From Streptomyces sp. HUAS CB01 (GTDB taxonomy: Bacteria; Actinomycetota; Actinomycetes; Streptomycetales; Streptomycetaceae), in assembly GCF_030406905.1 (NCBI RefSeq), contig NZ_CP129137.1, forward strand, positions 3,988,001-4,052,000: a stretch of DNA of 64,000 nucleotides, written 5' to 3'. The notes beneath the pieces are model-generated. The model was not told where the DNA came from. It did not search any database and worked only from the letters and a program-made list of their open reading frames with translations. Shown in pieces: positions 1 through 12,228 of this stretch. The translations under genes were made by a program, and so were the position numbers. The number at the start of each line of letters is the position of its first letter. The first letter of the stretch is position 1.

Positions 1-616
1 ATTTGTGTCCAACCGTGCTCCACAGACTGTGGACGCGCGAGCCGTCCACAGGGTGGGATCCGTGTTGTCCCCACCCGGCCCACAGGCACGGCGGCGTTGC
101 CCACAGCTTCTCCACACGCCTGTCCACTGTTCGGCAACGAAACACCCGAGCTCACTGGAGCGAGTGAAAGGCGTCACACCGAGGCGCCGGGTTGGGCTGT
201 GGGGAACGTGGGTAAAGCTGGGGACGGCACTGGGGAGAAGTCCCCGTGACCTGTGCATCGGGTGTGCAGAACTTTCCGGCGTCCACAGCGAGCCCCGGTT
301 GTCCACCGGTCCCACCCACAGGGCCAGTGGACAAAAATCAGTGCCTGACCTGCGCGGATGCCGTTATCCACGGTTTCCACAGGCCCTACTACTACTCCCA
401 CTCAGAGATACCGGGGAATTCGCTTCGAAGCGGGGCCTGTGCACAACTCGCCGCCGGACCCCCGGCCGCCTCTTGTCTCGACTTGACCCCGAGCCGCACC
501 GAGTGTCGGCGCGGTGCGTCAGACTGGTCTCCGGCATCGGACCCCACCACCGGTCGGGGTACCGGGTGCCGACGAAGGCCGGCAGGGCGAGCGAGCAACA
601 GCAGGAGGCGGTTCCG
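1..616. other. oriC: Right part of chromosomal origin oriC (DnaA-box array)
   Basis: This gene-free stretch upstream of dnaN is crowded with 9-mers related to the Streptomyces DnaA box TTGTCCACA. One-mismatch copies sit at 65-73 (TTGTCCCCA), 97-105 (TTGCCCACA), 108-116 (TTCTCCACA), 299-307 (TTGTCCACC), 326-334 (AGTGGACAA, reverse) and 438-446 (TGTGCACAA, reverse). A TTATCCACG lies at 364-372, and weaker copies at 16, 28, 42 and 279. In Streptomyces oriC lies between dnaA and dnaN, so dnaA and the rest of the origin should lie just left of base 1. Long open frames here have no coding character. The last ~150 bases before dnaN carry few boxes and probably hold its promoter. Confidence 0.93.
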
Positions 617-1747
617 GTGAAGATCCGGGTGGAGCGCGACGTACTCGCGGAGGCGGTGGCGTGGGTGGCCCGGAGCCTCCCGGCACGTCCGCCGGCGCCC
701 GTTCTCGCGGGCCTTCTTCTGAAGGCGGAGGACGGCGCTCTCAGCTTCTCCAGCTTCGACTACGAGGTCTCCGCACGGGTCTCGGTCGAGGCGGAGGTCG
801 AGGAGGACGGGACGGTGCTCGTCTCCGGCCGCCTCCTCGCCGACATCTGCCGCGCCCTCCCCAACCGCCCGGTGGAGATCTCCACAGACGGTGTACGGGC
901 GACGGTGGTCTGCGGCTCCTCGCGCTTCACGCTCCACACCCTCCCTGTGGAGGAGTACCCGGCGCTGCCGCAGATGCCCACCGCGACCGGCACCGTCCCC
1001 GGCGAGGTCTTCGCCTCCGCCGCCGCCCAGGTCGCCATCGCCGCCGGCCGCGACGACACGCTGCCCGTCCTCACCGGTGTGCGGATCGAGATCGAGGGCG
1101 ACACCGTCACCCTGGCCTCCACCGACCGCTACCGCTTCGCGGTCCGCGAGTTCCTGTGGAAGCCGGAGTCCCCGGAGGCCTCCGCGGTCGCCCTGGTGCC
1201 TGCCAAGACCCTGCTCGACACCGCGAAGGCCCTGACCAGCGGCGACACCGTCACCCTGGCGCTGTCCGGCTCGGGTGCCGGTGAGGGCCTGATCGGTTTC
1301 GAGGGCGCGGGCCGGCGGACGACCACGCGTCTGCTCGAGGGCGACCTGCCGAAGTACCGGACGCTCTTCCCCACCGAGTTCAACTCGGTCGCCGTGATCG
1401 AGACCGCCCCGTTCGTCGAGGCTGTCAAGCGCGTCGCCCTCGTCGCCGAGCGAAACACCCCCGTGCGGCTCAGCTTCGAGCAGGGCGTGCTGATCCTGGA
1501 GGCGGGTTCCAGCGACGACGCACAGGCTGTGGAGCGTGTGGACGCCCAGCTGGAGGGCGACGACATCTCCATCGCCTTCAACCCGACGTTCCTGCTGGAC
1601 GGCCTCAGCGCCATCGACGCCCCGGTCGCGCAGCTCTCCTTCACCACCTCCACCAAGCCGGCGCTGCTCAGCGGCAAGCCGGCCGTGGACGCGGAGGCGG
1701 ACGAGGCCTACAAGTACCTGATCATGCCGGTGCGCCTCAGCGGCTGA
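617..1747 (+). CDS. dnaN: DNA polymerase III sliding clamp (beta subunit)
   Basis: A 376-residue beta clamp. It forms the ring around DNA that tethers the replicative polymerase and other repair and replication proteins. The frame stays open far upstream into oriC, but the GTG at 617 is chosen because GGAGG (604-608) lies 8 nt before it, the product begins VKIRVERDVLAEAVAWVARS as clamps do, and the length matches the family. Three clamp-fold repeats are visible. Conserved segments include LPVLTGVRIEI, TDRYRFAVREF and the C-terminal YLIMPVRL that lines the peptide-binding pocket. It is followed by gnd after 143 nt. The position beside oriC is the standard dnaA-dnaN arrangement. Confidence 0.98.
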   Translation: MKIRVERDVLAEAVAWVARSLPARPPAPVLAGLLLKAEDGALSFSSFDYEVSARVSVEAEVEEDGTVLVSGRLLADICRALPNRPVEISTDGVRATVVCGSSRFTLHTLPVEEYPALPQMPTATGTVPGEVFASAAAQVAIAAGRDDTLPVLTGVRIEIEGDTVTLASTDRYRFAVREFLWKPESPEASAVALVPAKTLLDTAKALTSGDTVTLALSGSGAGEGLIGFEGAGRRTTTRLLEGDLPKYRTLFPTEFNSVAVIETAPFVEAVKRVALVAERNTPVRLSFEQGVLILEAGSSDDAQAVERVDAQLEGDDISIAFNPTFLLDGLSAIDAPVAQLSFTTSTKPALLSGKPAVDAEADEAYKYLIMPVRLSG

Positions 1748-1890
1748 GGCCGGGTCCGGCCCGTCGGCCGGACCTCTTCGGCCCTTGTCCGGCCTGTACT
1801 TATGAGCGGCCGACCCCACAGGTGTGTGCCCGTGTCCCGGCGTAGGCTCGGACGCGGGTACGAAACACCACACCGTAAGGATTCTTTCTG

Positions 1891-2766
1891 ATGGAGCTCG
1901 GTCTCGTCGGCCTCGGCAAGATGGGCGGCAACATGCGCGAGCGCATCCGCCGCGCAGGCCACACCGTCATCGGTTACGACCGCAACCCGGACCTCTCCGA
2001 CGTCCCCAGCCTCGAGGCGCTTGTGGACAGGCTCGAGGGCCCGCGGGTGGTGTGGGTGATGGTTCCCGCCGGTGCCGCGACCCAGGCCACGATCGACGAG
2101 CTGGCCGGACTGCTGTCGCCCGGAGACGTGGTCGTCGACGGCGGCAACTCCCGGTGGACGGACGACGAGAAGCACGCCGTCGAGCTGGGCATCAAGGGCA
2201 TCGGTTTCGTCGACTGCGGTGTGTCGGGCGGTGTCTGGGGCCTGGAGAACGGCTACGCGCTCATGTACGGCGGCGCGCCTGAGAACGTCGCCAAGGTGCA
2301 GCCGGTCTTCGACGCGCTCAAGCCCGAGGGCGAGTACGGCGCGGTGCACGCGGGCAAGGTCGGCGCCGGCCATTTCGCGAAGATGGTCCACAACGGCATC
2401 GAGTACGCCATGATGCAGGCCTACGCCGAGGGCTGGGAGCTGCTGGAGAAGGTCGACTCCGTCACCGATGTGCGCGAGGTCTTCCGCTCCTGGCAGGAGG
2501 GCACGGTCATCCGTTCCTGGCTGCTCGACCTCGCCGTCAACGCGCTGGACGACGACGAGCACCTGGAGAAGATCCGCGGTTACGCACAGGACTCCGGCGA
2601 GGGCCGGTGGACCGTGGAGGCCGCGATCGACAACGCGGTGCCGCTGCCGGCGATCACCGCGTCCCTGTTCGCGCGGTTCGCGTCCCGGCAGGACGACTCC
2701 CCGCAGATGAAGATGATCGCGGCCCTGCGGAACCAGTTCGGCGGGCACGCGGTCGAGACCAACTGA
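1891..2766 (+). CDS. gnd: 6-phosphogluconate dehydrogenase, short (decarboxylating) type
   Basis: A 291-residue protein of the short 6-phosphogluconate dehydrogenase class, which oxidatively decarboxylates 6-phosphogluconate to ribulose 5-phosphate in the pentose phosphate pathway. The N-terminal Rossmann motif GLGKMG is at residues 7-12. The substrate-binding segment GVSGGVWG follows, and the catalytic lysine is K164 in GHFAKMVHNGIEY. The usual long Gnd is about 470 residues; the short class lacks the C-terminal extension and is often NAD-preferring, though cofactor choice cannot be read with certainty here. AAGGA upstream of the ATG serves as ribosome site. Its place between dnaN and recF is conserved in Streptomyces and is not mechanistically linked to replication. 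Confidence 0.95.
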   Translation: MELGLVGLGKMGGNMRERIRRAGHTVIGYDRNPDLSDVPSLEALVDRLEGPRVVWVMVPAGAATQATIDELAGLLSPGDVVVDGGNSRWTDDEKHAVELGIKGIGFVDCGVSGGVWGLENGYALMYGGAPENVAKVQPVFDALKPEGEYGAVHAGKVGAGHFAKMVHNGIEYAMMQAYAEGWELLEKVDSVTDVREVFRSWQEGTVIRSWLLDLAVNALDDDEHLEKIRGYAQDSGEGRWTVEAAIDNAVPLPAITASLFARFASRQDDSPQMKMIAALRNQFGGHAVETN

Positions 2767-2773
2767 CAATCCA

Positions 2774-2794
2774 CAGACCGTGGCAAACGGTCTG
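2774..2794. terminator. Hairpin between gnd and recF
   Basis: Perfect 8-bp inverted repeat (CAGACCGT / ACGGTCTG) with a 5-nt loop, starting 8 nt after the gnd stop. There is no T-tract, so it may be a weak terminator, a 3'-end stabiliser, or an operator ahead of recF. Confidence 0.45.
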
Positions 2795-2839
2795 TCCGCG
2801 GAGCGGTGAAACGGTAGGCCGGGGGAGGTCGGCGTCCAT

Positions 2840-3964
2840 ATGCATGTCACGCATCTGTCGCTGGCCGACTTCCGCTCGTACGCCCGGGTCGAGGTCCCGC
2901 TCGAGCCGGGCGTCACCGCTTTCGTGGGGGCCAACGGGCAGGGCAAGACCAATCTGGTGGAAGCCGTCGGCTATCTGGCGACGCTCGGCAGCCACCGGGT
3001 CGCCTCGGACGCCCCGCTGGTGCGGATGGGTGCGGAACGGGCGGTCATCAGGGCCGCGGTCACCCAGGGCGAGCGGTCCCAGCTGGTCGAGCTGGAGCTC
3101 AATCCGGGAAAGGCGAACCGGGCGAGGATCAACAGATCCTCGCAGGTCAAACCCAGGGACGTACTGGGGATCATCAGGACCGTGCTGTTCGCGCCGGAGG
3201 ACCTTGCCCTGGTGAAGGGCGACCCCGGCGAGCGCAGGCGCTTCCTGGACGAGCTGATCACGGCGCGCTCCCCCCGGATGGCCGGGGTGCGGTCGGACTA
3301 CGAGCGCGTGCTCAAGCAGCGCAACACCCTGCTGAAGTCGGCGGCGATGGCACGCCGGCACGGCGGCCGCTCGATGGACCTGTCGACCCTGGACGTCTGG
3401 GACCAGCACCTGGCCGGCGCCGGGGCGGAGCTGCTGGCACGGCGGCTGGATCTGATCGCCACCCTGCAGCCGCTGACCGACAAGGCGTACGAGCAGCTGG
3501 CGCCGGGGGGCGGCCCGGTCACGCTGGAGTACCGCGGGTCCGCGGGCGGCAGCCCGGCGGATTCGCGCGAGGAACTGTACGAGCGGCTCGTCGCCGCGCT
3601 GGGCGAGACGCGCAAGCAGGAGATCGAGCGCGGGGTCACGCTCGTCGGGCCGCACCGCGACGAGCTGCTGCTCAAACTGGGCGAGATGCCGGCGAAGGGC
3701 TATGCCAGCCATGGCGAGTCCTGGTCCTACGCGCTGGCCTTGCGGCTGGCCTCGTACGACCTGCTGCGGGCCGAGGGCAACGAGCCGGTGCTGGTGCTCG
3801 ACGACGTGTTCGCCGAGCTCGACGCCCGGCGGCGGGAGCGCCTTGCGGAGCTGGTGGCCCCGGGAGAACAGGTGCTGGTGACGGCGGCCGTGGACGACGA
3901 CGTTCCGGGGGTGCTGGCGGGGGCGCGGTACCGGGTCGCGGACGGAGCGGTGGAGCGCGTATGA
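2840..3964 (+). CDS. recF: DNA replication and repair protein RecF
   Basis: A 374-residue SMC-like ABC ATPase that helps load RecA at single-strand gaps in the RecFOR pathway. Walker A is GANGQGKT at residues 30-37. The ABC-type region with Walker [13 protein letters not shown] has its acidic pair at D321-D322, and [11 protein letters not shown] lies just before it. The start ATG gives the canonical beginning [14 protein letters not shown]. The stop overlaps the next start in ATGA (3961-3964), which implies translational coupling to the DUF721 gene. Confidence 0.97.
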   Translation: MHVTHLSLADFRSYARVEVPLEPGVTAFVGANGQGKTNLVEAVGYLATLGSHRVASDAPLVRMGAERAVIRAAVTQGERSQLVELELNPGKANRARINRSSQVKPRDVLGIIRTVLFAPEDLALVKGDPGERRRFLDELITARSPRMAGVRSDYERVLKQRNTLLKSAAMARRHGGRSMDLSTLDVWDQHLAGAGAELLARRLDLIATLQPLTDKAYEQLAPGGGPVTLEYRGSAGGSPADSREELYERLVAALGETRKQEIERGVTLVGPHRDELLLKLGEMPAKGYASHGESWSYALALRLASYDLLRAEGNEPVLVLDDVFAELDARRRERLAELVAPGEQVLVTAAVDDDVPGVLAGARYRVADGAVERV

Positions 3965-4575
3965 GCGAGCACGAGATCCGGCGGGCGTCCGGGACGGCGC
4001 CGCTGTCCCCCTCCCCGCTCTCCCCGCCGTCCCTGTCCCCGTCCGCGCCGTCGTCGAACGCGGCGCCCGAACCCTCGGGTGTCGATCTCGCACGCGTGGC
4101 GTTGCGGGCGGCCAAGGAGCAGGCCAGGGCCCGGGGAGCGGCCGCGCAGGAGAAGCGCCAGGCCAGGCGCGGGGGCGGGCTGAGGTCCGGGGCGCGTGCG
4201 GACGGCCGGGACCCCTTGCCGCTGGGTGCGGCGATCAACCGGCTGATCACCGAGCGCGGCTGGGAGACACCCGCGGCGGTCGGCGGCGTGATGGGCCGCT
4301 GGCCGCAGATCGTGGGCGAGGACCTGGCCAAGCACTGCGTTCCGCTGCGCTACGACGAGGATCCGGACGAGCGCGTGCTCACGGTCCAGTGCGACTCGAC
4401 GGTGTGGGCGACCCAACTGCGGCTGCTCGCGCCGCGGCTCGTCGCCCGGCTGAACGAGGACCTCGGCCAGGGCACGGTCCGCATGATCAAGGTTCTGGGC
4501 CCCGGGGGGCCGGCCCGCCGCTTCGGTCCTCTGCGCGCTCCCGGCAGCACGGGCCCCGGCGACACCTACGGCTGA
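3961..4575 (+). CDS. DUF721 / DciA-like protein
   Basis: A 204-residue DUF721 protein. The family includes DciA, the ancestral loader or recruiter of the replicative helicase DnaB in bacteria lacking DnaC/DnaI. Residues 1-75 are low-complexity (Pro/Ser, then basic Ala/Arg/Lys). The DUF721 domain follows at about 80-180, with [21 protein letters not shown], then [21 protein letters not shown] and a basic tail. It is coupled to recF by a 4-nt overlap and precedes gyrB, the conserved actinobacterial recF-dciA-gyrB order. The helicase-loading role is inferred from family and context. Confidence 0.88.
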   Translation: MSEHEIRRASGTAPLSPSPLSPPSLSPSAPSSNAAPEPSGVDLARVALRAAKEQARARGAAAQEKRQARRGGGLRSGARADGRDPLPLGAAINRLITERGWETPAAVGGVMGRWPQIVGEDLAKHCVPLRYDEDPDERVLTVQCDSTVWATQLRLLAPRLVARLNEDLGQGTVRMIKVLGPGGPARRFGPLRAPGSTGPGDTYG

Positions 4576-7307
<2,732 letters not shown>

Positions 7308-7348
7308 GTCGGTCTCAGCTGACCGCTCGAAAGGACTGAAGACCAGCA

Positions 7349-10009
7349 ATGGCCGACGAGACCCCTGTCCCCAACGGCGACACCCCCGCTCCCGTCACCA
7401 CCGGAACCGAAGAGGAAGGACCGCAGCTGCGGATCGAGCCCGTCGGGCTCGAGACGGAGATGCAGCGCTCCTACCTCGACTACGCGATGTCCGTCATCGT
7501 GTCGCGTGCGCTGCCCGACGTGCGGGACGGCCTGAAGCCCGTCCACCGCCGTGTGCTGTACGCGATGTACGACGGCGGCTACCGGCCCGAGAAGGGCTTC
7601 TACAAGTGCGCCCGTGTCGTGGGTGACGTCATGGGTACGTACCACCCCCACGGCGACTCCTCGATCTACGACGCCCTGGTCCGCCTCGCGCAGCCGTGGT
7701 CGATGCGGATGCCGCTGGTCGACTCGAACGGAAACTTCGGCTCCCCGGGCAACGACCCCGCGGCCGCCATGCGCTACACCGAGTGCAAGATGGCGCCGCT
7801 GTCCATGGAGATGCTCCGGGACATCGACGAGGACACCGTCGACTTCCAGGACAACTACGACGGCCGCAACCAGGAGCCGACGGTCCTGCCGTCGCGCTTC
7901 CCGAACCTGCTGGTCAACGGCAGCGCCGGTATCGCCGTCGGTATGGCCACGAACATCCCGCCGCACAATCTGCGCGAGGTCGCGGCCGGCGCCCAGTGGG
8001 CGCTGGAGCACCCGGAGGCCACCCACGAGGAGCTCCTCGACGCGCTGATCGAGCGGATCAAGGGCCCGGACTTCCCGACCGGTGCGCTGGTCGTGGGCCG
8101 CAAGGGCATCGAGGAGGCGTACCGCACCGGCCGCGGCTCCATCACGATGCGCGCGGTCGTCGAGGTCGAGGAGATCCAGAACCGCCAGTGCCTGGTGGTC
8201 ACGGAGCTTCCGTACCAGGTCAACCCGGACAACCTCGCGCAGAAGATCGCCGACCTGGTGAAGGACGGCAAGGTCGGCGGCATCGCCGACGTCCGCGACG
8301 AGACCTCGTCCCGCACGGGTCAGCGCCTCGTCATCGTGCTGAAGCGCGACGCCGTCGCCAAGGTCGTCCTCAACAACCTGTACAAGCACACCGACCTGCA
8401 GACGAACTTCGGCGCCAACATGCTGGCCCTGGTCGACGGGGTGCCGCGCACGCTGTCGCTCGACGCGTTCATCCGCCACTGGGTGACGCACCAGATCGAG
8501 GTCATCGTCCGCCGGACGAAGTTCCGGCTGCGCAAGGCCGAGGAGCGCGCCCACATCCTGCGCGGTCTGCTCAAGGCGCTCGACGCGATCGACGAGGTCA
8601 TCGCGCTGATCCGGCGCAGTGACACGGTCGAGGTCGCGCGCGAGGGCCTGATGGGCCTGCTGGAGATCGACGAGATCCAGGCCAACGCGATCCTCGAGAT
8701 GCAGCTGCGACGGCTGGCCGCCCTGGAGCGCCGGAAGATCGTGCAGGAGCACGACGAGCTGCAGGCGAAGATCAACGAGTACAACCAGATCCTGGCCTCC
8801 CCCGAGAAGCAGCGCGGCATCGTCAGCGAGGAGCTGGCCGCCCTCGTCGAGAAGTTCGGCGACGACCGGCGTTCCAAGCTCGTCCCCTTCGACGGCGACA
8901 TGTCCATCGAGGACCTGATCGCCGAGGAGGACATCGTCGTCACCATCACGCGTGGCGGCTACATCAAGCGCACCAAGACCGAGGACTACCGCTCGCAGAA
9001 GCGAGGCGGCAAGGGCGTGCGCGGCACGAAGCTGAAGCAGGACGACATCGTCGACCACTTCTTCGTGTCGACCACGCACCACTGGCTGCTGTTCTTCACG
9101 AACAAGGGCCGGGTCTACCGCGCGAAGGCGTACGAGCTGCCGGACGCCGGCCGGGACGCCCGCGGCCAGCACGTCGCCAACCTGCTGGCCTTCCAGCCGG
9201 ACGAGCAGATCGCCGAGATCCTCGCGATCCGCGACTACGAGGCCGTGCCCTACCTGGTCCTCGCCACCAAGGCGGGCCTGGTGAAGAAGACCCCGCTGAA
9301 GGACTACGACTCCCCGCGCTCCGGCGGTGTCATCGCGATCAACCTCCGTGAGACGGAGGACGGCCGCGACGACGAGCTGATCGGTGCCGAGCTGGTGTCG
9401 GCCGAGGACGATCTGCTGCTGATCAGCAGGAAGGCCCAGTCGATCCGTTTCACCGCGACGGACGAAGCGCTCCGCCCGATGGGGCGTGCCACTTCGGGTG
9501 TGAAGGGCATGAGTTTCCGCGAGGGCGACGAACTCCTCTCGATGAATGTGGTGCGGCCCGGTACTTTCGTGTTCACTGCCACGGACGGCGGGTACGCCAA
9601 GCGGACCGCCGTCGACGAGTACCGCGTCCAGGGTCGCGGCGGCCTCGGCATCAAGGCCGCCAAGATCGTCGAGGACCGTGGTTCCCTGGTCGGCGCGCTG
9701 GTGGTCGAGGAGACCGACGAGATCCTCGCCATCACGTTGTCCGGTGGTGTGATTCGTACGCGAGTCAATGAAGTCAGGGAGACGGGCCGTGACACCATGG
9801 GCGTCCAACTGATCAACCTCGGCAAGCGGGATGCCGTCGTCGGTATCGCGCGGAACGCCGAGGCCGGTCGCGAGGCCGAGGAGGTCGACGGGACCGAGGA
9901 CGCCGAAGGGGGCGCCGAGGCCGGGACCTCCGAGGTCACCGAGGCCGCCGAGGCCGCAGAGAACGGCCGGGGCGCGGAGCCCTCGGCCGGAGAGCACGAC
10001 GAGGAGTAG
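7349..10009 (+). CDS. gyrA: DNA gyrase subunit A
   Basis: An 886-residue DNA cleavage and wrapping subunit of gyrase. The catalytic tyrosine is Y143 in AAMRYTE. The quinolone-resistance region reads HGDSSIYD, with S104 and D108 at the positions of E. coli S83 and D87, i.e. the sensitive-type residues. The GyrA box QKRGGKG (550-556) begins the C-terminal beta-pinwheel needed for wrapping. The C-terminal ~45 residues are an acidic Glu/Ala-rich tail common in actinobacteria. The start ATG follows GAAAGGACTGAAG. A DUF3566 gene begins 3 nt after the stop. Confidence 0.98.
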   Translation: MADETPVPNGDTPAPVTTGTEEEGPQLRIEPVGLETEMQRSYLDYAMSVIVSRALPDVRDGLKPVHRRVLYAMYDGGYRPEKGFYKCARVVGDVMGTYHPHGDSSIYDALVRLAQPWSMRMPLVDSNGNFGSPGNDPAAAMRYTECKMAPLSMEMLRDIDEDTVDFQDNYDGRNQEPTVLPSRFPNLLVNGSAGIAVGMATNIPPHNLREVAAGAQWALEHPEATHEELLDALIERIKGPDFPTGALVVGRKGIEEAYRTGRGSITMRAVVEVEEIQNRQCLVVTELPYQVNPDNLAQKIADLVKDGKVGGIADVRDETSSRTGQRLVIVLKRDAVAKVVLNNLYKHTDLQTNFGANMLALVDGVPRTLSLDAFIRHWVTHQIEVIVRRTKFRLRKAEERAHILRGLLKALDAIDEVIALIRRSDTVEVAREGLMGLLEIDEIQANAILEMQLRRLAALERRKIVQEHDELQAKINEYNQILASPEKQRGIVSEELAALVEKFGDDRRSKLVPFDGDMSIEDLIAEEDIVVTITRGGYIKRTKTEDYRSQKRGGKGVRGTKLKQDDIVDHFFVSTTHHWLLFFTNKGRVYRAKAYELPDAGRDARGQHVANLLAFQPDEQIAEILAIRDYEAVPYLVLATKAGLVKKTPLKDYDSPRSGGVIAINLRETEDGRDDELIGAELVSAEDDLLLISRKAQSIRFTATDEALRPMGRATSGVKGMSFREGDELLSMNVVRPGTFVFTATDGGYAKRTAVDEYRVQGRGGLGIKAAKIVEDRGSLVGALVVEETDEILAITLSGGVIRTRVNEVRETGRDTMGVQLINLGKRDAVVGIARNAEAGREAEEVDGTEDAEGGAEAGTSEVTEAAEAAENGRGAEPSAGEHDEE

Positions 10010-10012
10010 AGC

Positions 10013-10711
10013 GTGAGTGGAGCCACCGGCGCCGGACCGGCCGATGCCGGCGACGCTTCTGGAGCGGATGGCGCCAGTGGCTCCGCCTCGTACTCCCAGG
10101 CTGGGGGCGCCCCCGCCGACCGCAGGGGGATGACCGTGACCGACACCCGGGGGCCGCAGCCCCCGCACGAAACCTATGGTGGGGAGCAAGCGGTGCAGCA
10201 GGGAACCCAGCCGTACCACCCGCCCCAGGCGTACCCCTCCCCTCCTGGGGGGACGCAGGGCGGCCAGCAGCATCCTGGACAGCAGACTGCCGCGGGTGCG
10301 GCCGTCCGCCGGCCGCGTACCGGCGCGACCACACAGCCCCGGACAAGGAAGGCGCGCCTGCGGGTGGCCAAGGCCGACCCGTGGTCGGTGATGAAGGTCA
10401 GCTTCCTGCTCTCGATCGCCCTGGGCATCTGCACGATCGTCGCTGCGGCGGTGCTGTGGATGGTCATGGACGCCATGGGCGTCTTCTCGACGGTCGGCGG
10501 GACGATCAGCGAGGCCACGGGTTCGAACGAGAGCAACGGCTTCGACCTCCAGTCCTTCCTCTCGCTCCCCCGTGTGCTCCTCTTCACGTCGGTGATCGCG
10601 GTCATCGACGTGGTGCTGGCCACGGCGCTGGCGACCCTGGGCGCCTTCATCTACAACCTCTCCGCCGGGTTCGTGGGCGGAGTCGAGCTGACGCTGGCCG
10701 AGGACGAATAG
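10013..10711 (+). CDS. DUF3566 membrane protein
   Basis: A 232-residue protein starting with GTG 3 nt after gyrA, hence probably in the gyrase operon. Residues 1-115 are a disordered Gly/Pro/Gln-rich cytoplasmic segment. The DUF3566 domain (about 117-231) has two membrane segments, near 129-150 and 188-213, separated by a Ser/Asn/Glu-rich loop. The gene order gyrA-DUF3566-tRNA-Ile is conserved through Actinobacteria. No enzymatic motif is visible, and the function is unknown to me. Confidence 0.9.
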   Translation: MSGATGAGPADAGDASGADGASGSASYSQAGGAPADRRGMTVTDTRGPQPPHETYGGEQAVQQGTQPYHPPQAYPSPPGGTQGGQQHPGQQTAAGAAVRRPRTGATTQPRTRKARLRVAKADPWSVMKVSFLLSIALGICTIVAAAVLWMVMDAMGVFSTVGGTISEATGSNESNGFDLQSFLSLPRVLLFTSVIAVIDVVLATALATLGAFIYNLSAGFVGGVELTLAEDE

Positions 10712-10794
10712 TCCGAGGTCCCGGGGGGCGGAGAACCGATTTTGGGACTGCCCCCCACGTGCGCTAACCTTCAGGGGTCAGCGCGCAGCGCGGC

Positions 10795-10871
10795 GGGGCT
10801 ATAGCTCAGTTGGTTAGAGCGCATCCCTGATAAGGATGAGGCCACAGGTTCAAATCCTGTTAGCCCCACCA
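10795..10871 (+). tRNA. tRNA-Ile(GAT)
   Basis: Complete 77-nt cloverleaf. The acceptor stem GGGGCTA pairs with TAGCCCC (10861-10867). The anticodon GAT is at 10829-10831 in loop CTGATAA, the T-loop is TTCAAAT, and the 3' CCA is encoded. It lies downstream of the gyrase operon, as usual in Actinobacteria. Confidence 0.98.
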
Positions 10872-10875
10872 GCAC

Positions 10876-10909
10876 GAAGACCCCCGGTCGAACACGACTG
10901 GGGGTCTTC
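10876..10909 (+). terminator. Terminator after tRNA-Ile
   Basis: GAAGACCCCC (10876-10885) and GGGGGTCTTC (10900-10909) form a perfect 10-bp stem with a 14-nt loop, beginning 4 nt after the tRNA CCA end. Confidence 0.85.
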
Positions 10910-11043
10910 GGCATTTCCACGGTCGACACAGGACGTGATCCGTGGACGGGGCCTGTCACCAGCACGTCCGTCGACCAAGGCCCGGGCCGAAGCGCCCTGC
11001 GGTTTCGTCCGCCATGAATTCGCTCGTGTACGACATACGACTC

Positions 11044-11354
11044 GCGCGGAGCGGACCGAGGCGTGGGGCTTCCTGCTGCTCGTCGCGTACGACTCCGACG
11101 GCCGCGCGTGCGAGTCGCGGCTGTTCACGGACGGTCCCACAGCCAACGCGGGACCGATTCTCCGCCAGCCGGGGCCCGGTCGGCGTGACTGGCCCGAACT
11201 GCTCGGCATTCTCGGGCTGTCGGTGCCCGGGTCCGTCGCGGGACCGGTACTCCACGTCAGCGGCAAGGGCGGCATCGGGATGAGCGAGCTCGCGGACGAG
11301 ATCGCGCGTCTGAACAAGGCGGTGGACCAGGGGGGCCGCCTGGTGGTCCGGTGA
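11044..11354 (+). pseudogene. Hypothetical protein, probably a 5'-truncated or frameshifted remnant
   Basis: From about 11044 to the TGA at 11354 the frame shows strong G/C third-base bias and reads RTEAWGFLLLVAYDSDGR, then later LHVSGKGGIGMSELADEIARLN and GGRLVVR. No good start with a ribosome site exists in this frame. Further upstream the frame runs back through the terminator and tRNA-Ile, so that part is not coding. An ATG at 11014 in another frame (MNSLVYDIRLA) leads into it only if a frameshift near 11040-11050 is assumed. I do not recognise the family. It may be a decayed gene, or an intact one with an unrecognised start. Confidence 0.4.
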
Positions 11355-11648
11355 CGGGCCTTCTCGCCCTCGCCGAGGAATCGCGGACGGAGGCCCGCCC
11401 GTGGCCCCGCCCCACGCGCGGGCGGTACGCGGGCCCGAGGAGCCGTCTCCTGCGCCGTGCTGCGTCCCGCGGGCCCATGGCGGCTCCGGGCGGCCCGGAG
11501 GGCGGGAGAGAGGCGCCGGGGCACGGCCACCGGTTCACATCCTGTGATCCCGCGAGGCCGGGGAACGCGCCGTCCTCACGAGGGCGATCCCTGGTCGCGG
11601 GAGGGGGAGTTGGCCGCTCGGGGGTCTCGGGCCGGGGCCTACGCAGGT
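11355..11648. other. Intergenic region without recognised features
   Basis: About 290 nt of very GC-rich sequence between the remnant gene and the DLW-39 promoter. Open frames exist on both strands but show no consistent coding bias or ribosome sites. Confidence 0.4.
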
Positions 11649-11678
11649 CACCGATCGGTATCGATCGGTGTGTATAGT
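11649..11678 (+). promoter_or_regulatory. Palindromic operator and -10 element upstream of the DLW-39 gene
   Basis: Two perfect 9-nt arms, CACCGATCG (11649-11657) and CGATCGGTG (11662-11670), surround the 4-nt spacer GTAT. TATAGT (11673-11678) starts two bases later and is a good -10 hexamer. The palindrome would cover the -35/spacer region, the classic position for a repressor operator. The regulator is unknown. Confidence 0.55.
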
Positions 11679-11723
11679 CGGGCGCCAGAAGTCCCCTACG
11701 TCAAGGAAAGACGAGGTCGCGCG

Positions 11724-11858
11724 GTGAAGAAGCTTCTCCTGGTCGCACTGGCCGCCATCGGCGGGCTCCTCGTGTACCGCCAGATCCAGGCGGATCGCGC
11801 CGAGCAGGATCTGTGGACGGAGGCGACCGACTCCGTGCCCGCAGGTTCGGGTGTGTGA
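11724..11858 (+). CDS. DLW-39 family small membrane peptide
   Basis: A 44-residue peptide starting GTG with AAGGAAAG and GAGG upstream. It opens VKKLLLVALAAIGGLLVYRQ, a single hydrophobic helix, followed by a polar tail with the family's DLW motif (residues 29-31) and a Glu/Asp/Ser-rich end. Family members are about 39-45 residues and are found in actinobacteria between tRNA-Ile and tRNA-Ala genes, as here. The role is unknown. The gene has its own promoter with an overlapping palindrome. Confidence 0.85.
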   Translation: MKKLLLVALAAIGGLLVYRQIQADRAEQDLWTEATDSVPAGSGV

Positions 11859-11881
11859 GACGCAGACAGTCCGAGAGTGAC

Positions 11882-11912
11882 GGAGCCCTGGCCGCCGAGC
11901 GGCCGGGGCTCT
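11882..11912 (+). terminator. Terminator after the DLW-39 gene
   Basis: GAGCCCTGGCCGC and its near-complement CGGCCGGGGCTC form a strong GC stem around CGAG, ending in CTGTGCTG, about 25 nt after the stop. Confidence 0.7.
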
Positions 11913-12228
11913 GTGCTGTTCAGGCCGCTGCGCGGACACGACACCAGGGCCACCGAGTTCGCTTGAGCAAATGAATTGCTTGCATGAGTGAAGGTGGTGT
12001 GCTGGGCGGTACCTCTGCGGGCCGCGGGCGACGACGGCGGTGTTTCGCTGCCCGTGCCGAGACAGTGGCCCGGACGGCGGGGCAGGATGGACCGGCACCA
12101 AGACCGCCCCGGCGGCAGGCGGTCCGGCCCTGCGGGCCGCGACCTGGATCCGTGAGCGCCGGAAGGGCCGTACGGGCTCGCCGTCGTCCCCGGGGACGAC
12201 GGCGGAGACGACAAGGGGAAGCGCGGGG
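11913..12228. other. Intergenic region upstream of the surface protein
   Basis: About 315 nt. The part near 11950-11995 is unusually AT-rich for this genome (TTGAGCAAATGAATTGCTTGCATGAG) and may hold the promoter of the following gene. The remainder is GC-rich, with no gene I can support. Confidence 0.4.

Noticed and set aside
5..616. N-terminal extension of the dnaN frame through oriC
   Set aside because: The stretch is the origin, carries DnaA boxes, and lacks coding bias; the clamp starts at 617.
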